A DNA stretch of 10,913 nucleotides from the NCBI GenBank assembly GCA_030040115.1, contig JASHUH010000382.1, forward strand, positions 1-10,913, written 5' to 3'. This document shows positions 1 to 5,024 of the stretch, piece by piece; the stretch's first letter is position 1; each line of letters opens with the position of its first letter. Position numbers and translations under genes: made by a program. Origin of the DNA: Acidobacteriaceae bacterium (GTDB lineage: Bacteria > Acidobacteriota > Terriglobia > Terriglobales > Acidobacteriaceae). The notes under the pieces are model-generated. The model did no database searches, had not been told where the DNA came from, and was given only the letters and a program-made list of their open reading frames with translations.

Positions 1-760
1 GGCAGAGCCAGAGAGACGAAAAGCGGCGCAAGCCGAAGATTGGTCGCTGGCCGATCCGGAGATGCAATGGAAAGTGGAAGTCGGATACTCATCGTCGGCT
101 TTGCCGGCGATGCAACGTCCGGTGGAAACTGGAAGTTCATCACAAGCGCGGCAGGTGGATGGGCATGCGGCGCAAGCCGGGTGCTTCGAAGCCAGCGAGA
201 GATTGAGGGTGCAGCAGCCGATGAAAGTCGGAGGTTCGCCAGAGGTCGAGCTTAAAGAGCCAGGTTTCGAGGGAGTTGGGGGTTGGTCGCCGGCAAGGCT
301 GGAGGATCGAACAACCGGCGCAAGCCGGAAGTTCGGTTGCTGGCTGAACCGGAGGACGCAATCTTCGGTGGAAACCGGAAACTCATCTTGGGGCCACGCC
401 CCAGGACGCAAAGGCCGGCGGAAACCGGAGGTTGCTCCTAGGCCTAGCCGGAGGGTGAAAGATGCGGCGCAAGCCGTATCGCTCACTGCCGGTCGAGCTG
501 GAGGGCATGACAACCGACGCAAGTCGGAGGTCCGCCGCCGGTCGAGCTGAAAGGACAGCCACTGGCGAGGGTCGGGGGCCGGTCGCCGGCGCGATCAGAG
601 GAAAGGGATTCGGCGCAAGCCGGAGCCTGATCGCTGGTTGGGTTGGAGGACCGAATGACCGGCGCAAGCCGGAAGTTCGGTCGCCCGCAGCCGGGGCAGA
701 TTCGATTTCCAGCGCGAGCTGGAAGTTGGTCGAAACCGATGCGGGAGGATGCAGGCCAGA
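1..760 (+). repeat. Tandem array of ~49-nt units, each with a GNRA-capped hairpin
   Basis: Fifteen units are visible and the array runs off the left edge. First loop bases are at 28, 76, 124, 172, 223, 267, 320, 370, 420, 469, 519, 565, 615, 664 and 714, a mean spacing of 49.0. Loops are GCAA (28, 172, 320, 469, 519, 615, 664), GGAA (76, 124, 370, 420), GAAA (223) and GCGA (565, 714). Only 267 (TCGA) departs from GNRA. The commonest stem is CCGGC/GCCGG. Variants remain paired: CCGAC/GTCGG (514-527), CCGAT/GTCGG (218-231), CCGGT/ACTGG (119-132), TTCGGT/ACCGGA (364-379), CCAGC/GCTGG (709-722). Stems at 76 and 267 are decayed, and 420 has a C-A closing mismatch. Unit length is not a multiple of three, so the short ORFs crossing the array look accidental. 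Flanks between hairpins are related rather than unique, so it is not a CRISPR array. Confidence 0.9.
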
Positions 761-790
761 CCGTACTGCAGAATGATCACGATATGAGGG

Positions 791-818
791 CGCCAGGGAC
801 TCCGGTCCCTGGCGTTTT
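791..818 (+). terminator. Intrinsic terminator of the hairpin array
   Basis: A perfect ten-pair stem (CGCCAGGGAC 791-800 with GTCCCTGGCG 805-814) closes a TCCG loop and is followed directly by TTTT and a T-rich stretch. It lies after the last repeat unit and about 90 bp before the rhodanese gene. It therefore best fits termination of plus-strand transcription coming from the array. Confidence 0.85.
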
Positions 819-907
819 CGTATTTGGGACCTTTCTTTGCCGGCCCGGCGGCGCATCCAACTATTTGCCGTGCTATGGCGGTTGAAAGTGTCCGCGGAGA
901 TTCCACA

Positions 908-1402
908 ATGCGATTCAGATGGATAGGTAGGATTGCCGCGACGGCTGGTGTGACCCTCTTGCTGACCATTCCGGGTGGGGCGAAAGGTCAAGCACCGGGC
1001 GCGCCGCAGTCAAGCGCGCTTTCGATTCCGACGGTGCAGCGCATGCCGCCGCAGGATTTGAACCGCCTGCTGCACACCCGCGAGGCCGAAAAGCCGCTGG
1101 TGCTGCAGGTGGGCTCGCGTGTGATGTACCAGCAGGCCCACATTCCAGGGGCAGATTATGCCGGGCCCGCCTCAACCCCTGAGGGGCTCAAGCTGCTGCA
1201 CGACCGGGTCGCGCAGCTGAACCGGGAAACGCTGATCGTGATCTATTGCGGCTGCTGCCCCTGGGCCAAATGCCCCAATATAGGGCCCGCGTACCACGAG
1301 CTGCGCCGGATGGGGTTCAAAAACGTCAAAGCGCTCTACCTGGAAAACAGTTTCGGCGCCGATTGGGCCAATCGGGGATATCCCGTTGCAACTGGGCAAT
1401 AG
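908..1402 (+). CDS. Exported rhodanese-like protein with Cys-rich active-site loop
   Basis: This 164-residue protein has an N-terminal signal peptide: basic RFRWIGR, then a hydrophobic stretch at about 9-22, with cleavage likely near residues 26-30. A single rhodanese-like domain follows at about 43-160. The family signature HIPGA is at 78-82, and the usual C-terminal W-x2-RGYPV is at 153-160. The catalytic loop sits where rhodaneses carry their sulfur-accepting cysteine and reads CGCCPWAKCPN (114-124), with four cysteines in nine residues. The ATG at 908 is chosen because GGAG (896-899) lies eight bases upstream; an in-frame ATG at 824 would add residues unlike a signal peptide. The gene overlaps the downstream thioredoxin gene, so the two are probably co-translated. 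A role in extracytoplasmic sulfur transfer or thiol redox work is likely. The substrate, and possible metal binding by the cysteines, cannot be told from sequence. Confidence 0.82.
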   Translation: MRFRWIGRIAATAGVTLLLTIPGGAKGQAPGAPQSSALSIPTVQRMPPQDLNRLLHTREAEKPLVLQVGSRVMYQQAHIPGADYAGPASTPEGLKLLHDRVAQLNRETLIVIYCGCCPWAKCPNIGPAYHELRRMGFKNVKALYLENSFGADWANRGYPVATGQ

Positions 1403-1943
1403 CTGGCGCGGGGTGCGGCCCGTTGCCGGGCGCGCGCTGCGCGGATTGATTCTGACCTGTTTTCTGTTCGTCTGCCTGGCCGCCGGCGGGAACTCGACCA
1501 GCGCACTGGCTGCCCCTTCGCTCCTTAATCAAAAAGCGCCGGAGTTCGCGCGCACTGGCCTCGACGGCGGACGTGTGGATCTGGCCACCTATCGGGGAAA
1601 GGTGGTGCTCTTGAATTTTTGGGCTACCTGGTGCGCGCCCTGCCAGGTCGAAATGCCGGTTTTTGCAGCGTGGCAGCGTCGGTACGGGCCGCGCGGCCTG
1701 CAAGTAATCGGCATTTCCATGGACGACGAGACCGCGCCAGTGCGCCGGCTGGCGGCGCGGCTGAAACTCGATTATCCCCTGGCTATGGGCGATGCGAGGC
1801 TTGGGAAGCAGTATGGAGGCGTGCTGGGGCTGCCGATCACCTACCTGATCGGCAGGGATGGCGTGGTGAGAGCGGAGTTTGAAGGCGAAACCAATTTGAA
1901 GGCAATCGAAGCGCGATTGACGGCGCTCCTCGCCGAGCGTTGA
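1386..1943 (+). CDS. TlpA/ResA-type membrane-anchored or exported thioredoxin
   Basis: This 185-residue protein has a hydrophobic segment at about 20-33, acting as a signal peptide or anchor, ahead of an AhpC/TSA-TlpA-type thioredoxin domain (about 46-183). The redox motif WCAPC lies at 82-86, after the typical strand GKVVLLNFWAT. The cis-proline loop GLPITYLI is at 148-155. These features point to an extracytoplasmic disulfide reductase of the kind that keeps cytochrome c haem-site cysteines, or other thiols, reduced. The start is a TTG at 1386 that overlaps the end of the rhodanese gene by 17 bases; GGGGA at 1374-1378 lies seven bases upstream. A GTG at 1413 is an alternative. Pairing with the rhodanese suggests a joint thiol or sulfur relay. 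No clear terminator is seen between its stop and the convergent cytochrome gene. Confidence 0.88.
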   Translation: MQLGNSWRGVRPVAGRALRGLILTCFLFVCLAAGGNSTSALAAPSLLNQKAPEFARTGLDGGRVDLATYRGKVVLLNFWATWCAPCQVEMPVFAAWQRRYGPRGLQVIGISMDDETAPVRRLAARLKLDYPLAMGDARLGKQYGGVLGLPITYLIGRDGVVRAEFEGETNLKAIEARLTALLAER

Positions 1944-2025
1944 CCGCGAGCGAGGCGCGGCTCCGAGGCTGGTTGCGCGCAACTGGCGCGGCGATGCTTC
2001 TACAGCCGCTCGGCCGCACAGATAT

Positions 2026-2574
2026 TTATTTGGCAGCAGTTACGGGAGTTGCGCCTCCCGGCTTGGAGAAGCTGCGTATATACAGGATCAGGTTCCATAC
2101 TTCGACATCGGTGGCCCTGGATTTGTCCTCGGGAGGCATTTTGTCCTTGCCGGCGCGGATGGTGTCAAAGAGCTCGCCATCGCGTTTGTCGGCCAGCGTT
2201 TTGGGATTGGTCCAATCGTCGAGCGTGAGGCCCATGCTGGTGGCCAAGTCCGATTTTCCGTTGCCGGTGTCGCCGTGGCACATGGCGCAGTCAAAGCCGT
2301 AGATATTTTTTGCTTTGGCCAGGGAGTCGGCGGTCGGCTTGACCGGATTGGTCGCGTCCACAGGCATCGGCAAAGCGGCCGCAGCCGGCGCCGGCGTGAC
2401 GCCGGGGGTCTCGCTGGCCGCCGCAGCAGGCGCGGGCGTTGGGGCGGGCGCAGCCTGGGCAGGCGCGGGAGTCTCGGGTGCGTTTCCGGGCTCTTGCGGT
2501 CCGGAACCGGCCATCGCCCCAGGCGCAACCGCAAACACAACCCCCGCGAAAAGAAGCAAAATCGACTTGAACAT
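2026..2574 (-). CDS. Small exported monohaem c-type cytochrome
   Basis: This 182-residue protein begins with a signal peptide (MFKSILLLFAGVVFAVAPGAMA, cleavage near residue 22). A long Ala/Pro-rich linker (about 25-75) follows, then one class I cytochrome c domain (about 82-171). The haem attachment motif CAMCH is at 96-100. The likely distal Met ligand is M146 in KDKMPPED, and the C-terminal helix reads VWNLILYIRSFS, as in the cbb3-type/c6-like haem domains. It is probably a periplasmic electron carrier held away from a partner or from the membrane by the linker. The ATG at 2574 is chosen because a perfect AGGAGG (2580-2585, minus strand) lies five bases upstream. The longer reading from 2643 would start inside the TATAAT box. 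The gene converges on the TlpA gene, whose product class often serves cytochrome c maturation. Confidence 0.9.
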   Translation of the reverse strand: MFKSILLLFAGVVFAVAPGAMAGSGPQEPGNAPETPAPAQAAPAPTPAPAAAASETPGVTPAPAAAALPMPVDATNPVKPTADSLAKAKNIYGFDCAMCHGDTGNGKSDLATSMGLTLDDWTNPKTLADKRDGELFDTIRAGKDKMPPEDKSRATDVEVWNLILYIRSFSKPGGATPVTAAK

Positions 2575-2579
2575 CACAG

Positions 2580-2585
2580 CCTCCT
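2580..2585 (-). promoter_or_regulatory. Perfect Shine-Dalgarno (AGGAGG) fixing the cytochrome c start
   Basis: The plus strand CCTCCT reads AGGAGG on the minus strand, five bases before the ATG at 2574. This decides between the two in-frame starts. Confidence 0.8.
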
Positions 2586-2641
2586 CGGCAACCGATGTCA
2601 ACGAACAGGCATCTCCGTCTCGATTGAGAATTCTGCCACGC

Positions 2642-2647
2642 ATTATA
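2642..2647 (-). promoter_or_regulatory. TATAAT -10 element for the cytochrome c gene
   Basis: The minus strand reads TATAAT here, about 68 bases upstream of the cytochrome start codon. It implies a leader of about 60 nt. No good -35 hexamer lies 16-18 bases upstream, so it may be weak or depend on an activator. It also argues against an upstream start at 2643. Confidence 0.5.
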
Positions 2648-2914
2648 GGCCGAAAATTAGGCGATGGGCTATGCTCTTTGGCACAGCGCCTGACCGGGAG
2701 CCATAGAACAAGGCTCTCGGCTCTCTTGGGCGCCGTGATCGGGACGCTATCGCGGTTTAGGAAAGCAGAGGAGCCGAGCCGGCGCGACCCGGGGGAGCCG
2801 GGTCGCCCTGAACAGGTTCTTCGTCGCTCAGTGAGAAGGAGCGGTGGCCACGCACGATTCCGGCGGCTCGCATATCTCGTAAGCCGCCGTAACCGCCGGT
2901 TCGAAGAAGATTTC
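2648..2914. other. Gene-free stretch between exporter stop and cytochrome promoter, with two GC-rich hairpins
   Basis: No credible gene is present. Two inverted repeats stand out. GGCGGCT (2862-2868) pairs with AGCCGCC (2882-2888). A nine-pair stem has arms 2784-2792 and 2798-2806 around a GGGAG loop. Both lie within about 130 bases of the exporter stop on the minus strand and could end its transcript, but neither is followed by a T tract, so they are not called intrinsic terminators. Confidence 0.4.
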
Positions 2915-4558
2915 TCAGTGCATCGCTCCCGGGCCCGGTCCGGCCCCAGGGCGGTTCTTGCTGAGCAGAAACGCCAGCGCGATCAGCGCCACCGACATCC
3001 AGGAGAGCTCCATATAGACGTCCTGATAGCCCTGGGTCTGGGCCTGCTGGATGAGCTGGTTGTAGATCGAAGCGAGCGCCAGGCCCCCGCCATTGGCCGC
3101 GCCGAAGCTGCCGCCGAGGAACGCCGACAACGCCTGCCTGTGCTGGTCGAAGGCGATGGACCCGGGCTGCATGGCCTGCTGCAGGTGCTGTTCGTGCCAC
3201 ATGGCGCGCGTGGTCACCTGCGCGTTGGTGACGGCGATGAGAATGCTGCCGCCGATATTGCGCACAAAGTTGATCAGGCCCGCCACCTGATTGCTTTCCT
3301 CCTTGGGCATGCCCACATAGGCCGCGTTGGTGATGGAGATAAAGCAGAAGGGAATCGGCAGCATTTGCACCACGCGCAGCCACGAGGCCTCAGCGAAGCT
3401 CATCTGCAGATTGGTGACGGCCGCTGCATAGCGGAAGGTGATGACGAAGAGGGTAAAGCCGACAACGGTCAGGGTGCGCGCGGAGATTTTGCTAGTGGCC
3501 CATCCCGCCAGTGGCATGACGAGCACCAGCGCGATGCCGCCGGCGGTCAGCGCCAGGCCGGCGGTGGTGGCGTTGTAGCCCAGCAGCTCCTGCGTGAACT
3601 GCGGCTGCAGTACGGTGTTCGCGTTGAGCACCCCGCCCACCAGCATCATGAGGAAGCAGCAAATAGCAAAATTCTTGAAGCGGAATAGCTTGAGGTTGAT
3701 GAGCGGATTTTTCTGTCGCCACTCCCAGATCACCAGGCCGATCATTCCAAAGACGAACAAAAACGCAAACAGGCGGATGAAATCCGAGGAAAACCAGTCG
3801 TTTTCCTCGCCCTTATCGAGCATGATCTGCATGGCGCCCATGGCCAAAGCGAGGAACGAAAGGCCCAGATAATCCATGTGACGCAGGCGCGAACGGTCGG
3901 GCTTGATCCACGGCGGGTCATCGACCATGCGGGTGACCAGGATGAAGGCCAGAATCCCCACGGGGATGTTCATGAAGAAAATCCACCGCCAGGAGAAGTT
4001 GTCGGTGATCCAGCCGCCCAGGGTGGGGCCGATCGAGGGCGCCAGCACGGCGACCAGGCCATAGAGCGCAAAGGCCTGGCCGCGCTGCTGGGGCTCGAAC
4101 GAATCGGCCATGATAGCCTGCGCCATGGGCTGCAATCCGCCGCCGCCGGCCCCCTGGACCACCCTAAAGATCAGCAGCAGCGGCAGGGAAGGCGCTATCC
4201 CGCAGAGAAAACTGGCGGCAGTAAAAACCAGAATGCAAAAGACGAAGAAATTGCGACGGCCCATGAGGTTCGACGCCCATCCGCCCAGGGGCAGCACGAT
4301 GGCGTTCGAGACCAGGTAGCTGGTGAGGACCCAGGTGCTCTGGTCTTCGCTGGCGCCCAGGCTGCCGGCGATGTGGGGCAGAGCCACGTTGGCGATGGTG
4401 GTGTCGAGCACCTCCATAAACGCCGCCAGCGCCACGGTCATGGCGATCAGCCAGGGGCTCACCCTCGGCTTCCATGCCGCGTGGTCCTCAGCGGGGTTCA
4501 CCGCGGGTGCAGTTGGCCTTGCGGCATCGGCGGGCATCGTCGTGTCGATCGCGGACAA
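2915..4558 (-). CDS. DHA2-family (EmrB/QacA-type) MFS drug exporter, 14 TM
   Basis: This is a proton-driven multidrug efflux permease of the inner membrane, 547 residues in the reading given here. TM1 carries the family hallmark LDTTIANVALP (about 51-61). The loop 2-3 motif GGWASNLMGRRNFF (about 92-105) and motif C, APSIGPTLGGWI (about 173-184), followed by WRWIFFMNIPVG (190-201), are diagnostic of DHA2 transporters. A ~35-residue hydrophilic N-terminus precedes TM1 and a Gly/Pro-rich tail ends the protein. The start chosen is TTG at 4558, because GAGGAG (4566-4571) lies seven bases upstream. The longest frame would begin at a TTG at 4573, overlapping that site, and an ATG at 4537 is a further option. 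No EmrA/HlyD adaptor or TolC-like gene is adjacent in this window. The substrate is unknown. Confidence 0.93.
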   Translation of the reverse strand: MSAIDTTMPADAARPTAPAVNPAEDHAAWKPRVSPWLIAMTVALAAFMEVLDTTIANVALPHIAGSLGASEDQSTWVLTSYLVSNAIVLPLGGWASNLMGRRNFFVFCILVFTAASFLCGIAPSLPLLLIFRVVQGAGGGGLQPMAQAIMADSFEPQQRGQAFALYGLVAVLAPSIGPTLGGWITDNFSWRWIFFMNIPVGILAFILVTRMVDDPPWIKPDRSRLRHMDYLGLSFLALAMGAMQIMLDKGEENDWFSSDFIRLFAFLFVFGMIGLVIWEWRQKNPLINLKLFRFKNFAICCFLMMLVGGVLNANTVLQPQFTQELLGYNATTAGLALTAGGIALVLVMPLAGWATSKISARTLTVVGFTLFVITFRYAAAVTNLQMSFAEASWLRVVQMLPIPFCFISITNAAYVGMPKEESNQVAGLINFVRNIGGSILIAVTNAQVTTRAMWHEQHLQQAMQPGSIAFDQHRQALSAFLGGSFGAANGGGLALASIYNQLIQQAQTQGYQDVYMELSWMSVALIALAFLLSKNRPGAGPGPGAMH

Positions 4559-4565
4559 AAAACGG

Positions 4566-4571
4566 CTCCTC
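4566..4571 (-). promoter_or_regulatory. Shine-Dalgarno (GAGGAG) deciding a TTG start of the exporter
   Basis: The minus strand reads GAGGAG, then seven bases, then TTG at 4558. This is the best-placed ribosome site near the 5' end of the gene and argues against the longer TTG reading from 4573. Confidence 0.6.
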
Positions 4572-5024
4572 AAGCGTTGATCGCCTGTTTTTCCGCCGGA
4601 AACGGGGAAGTAAGGCGGCTGGCGCCCGTTGCCTTGCGCTGCGCCGGGGCGCTCTTGATGCGGTGCGTACTTCTTCTAGATTCGCGTGGGAGGGGCTGGG
4701 GTGCAGGATTCGCGGACGCCGACAATAGCCATATTTCAGTGAAAGCCCCCATGGACAAATCCATGAAAATGGGCGGCAAAGGACATTTTCTTTCGCGCAG
4801 TTGTTGCGCATAAAGCACAAATTTGGGCGTAAAATGCAACGGTAGCGTGTTTGCGCCCTTAGTACGGCCTCCATGAGGCGGCCAGGAAATCCAGCCGGCA
4901 GGGATTTCGAGAGCGCCAAGCGCAAGACCAAGATTGCAGTGTGGCCCGAATTCCCCGTCCACCACCACCAACCGTCAACTTTGCTTCAGCCCAACCTGGA
5001 ACGCCATGAAAATAGGAATAGCCT
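4572..5024. promoter_or_regulatory. Divergent intergenic region between exporter and DUF1080 gene
   Basis: About 450 bases without a credible gene separate two divergent start sites, so promoters for both should lie here. A perfect dyad, CATGGA (4750-4755) and TCCATG (4760-4765) around CAAA, sits near the middle and could be an operator. A possible plus-strand -10 element TAAAAT is at 4830-4835, with TTGCGC at 4804-4809, but the 20-base spacing is poor. A small GCCTC/GAGGC inverted repeat lies at 4867-4879. A TAGGA ribosome site is at 5013-5017, seven bases before the ATG at 5025. No regulator gene is adjacent. Confidence 0.4.

Larger units (their letters stand above)
1..818 (+). ncRNA. Candidate long structured non-coding RNA made of GNRA hairpin units (5' end outside window)
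   Basis: This is the proposed transcript of the hairpin array. The loops obey the GNRA rule only when read on the plus strand; the other strand gives TNYC-type loops such as TTGC and TTCC. Loop variation is confined to the N and R positions, and stems change on both sides together. This is the pattern expected of RNA-level selection, not of a DNA repeat. A ten-pair terminator with a T tract follows the last unit by about 45 nt. Many units carry a second hairpin after the GNRA hairpin: for example GTTCGG/CTGAAC around TTGCTGG (332-350) and a ten-pair stem with a TTT loop (90-112). Several units carry GGAGG tags between hairpins. The function is unknown. A scaffold with tetraloop-receptor contacts, or a protein-binding sponge analogous to CsrB, are guesses. 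I do not recognise the family. No promoter is visible because the 5' end is missing. Confidence 0.6.

Noticed and set aside
62..550. 162-codon plus-strand open frame across the repeat array
   Set aside because: The composition is low-complexity (R, G, S, E), the repeat period is 49 and not a multiple of three, there is no ribosome site, and structural conservation is at the RNA level.
1..760. CRISPR array
   Set aside because: Repeats are divergent, spacers are related to each other and not unique, the unit-to-unit pattern repeats every six, and no cas genes are present.
383..991. 202-codon minus-strand frame over the array and rhodanese start
   Set aside because: It reads through the hairpins and terminator on the opposite strand and ends inside the rhodanese gene. 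No domain is recognised; it is a GC-rich chance frame.
1971..1983. GTTGCGCGCAAC palindrome after the TlpA gene as a terminator
   Set aside because: Only four stable pairs around a CGCG loop and no T tract.
2757..3383. 208-codon minus-strand frame at the exporter 3' end
   Set aside because: It is a different frame of the same strand as the exporter C-terminus and lacks any recognisable domain.
2315..3688. 457-codon plus-strand frame
   Set aside because: It lies antisense to the cytochrome c and DHA2 exporter genes, both supported by clear family motifs.
3878..4813. 311-codon plus-strand frame
   Set aside because: It is antisense to the N-terminal half of the exporter and runs into the intergenic region; no domain is recognised.
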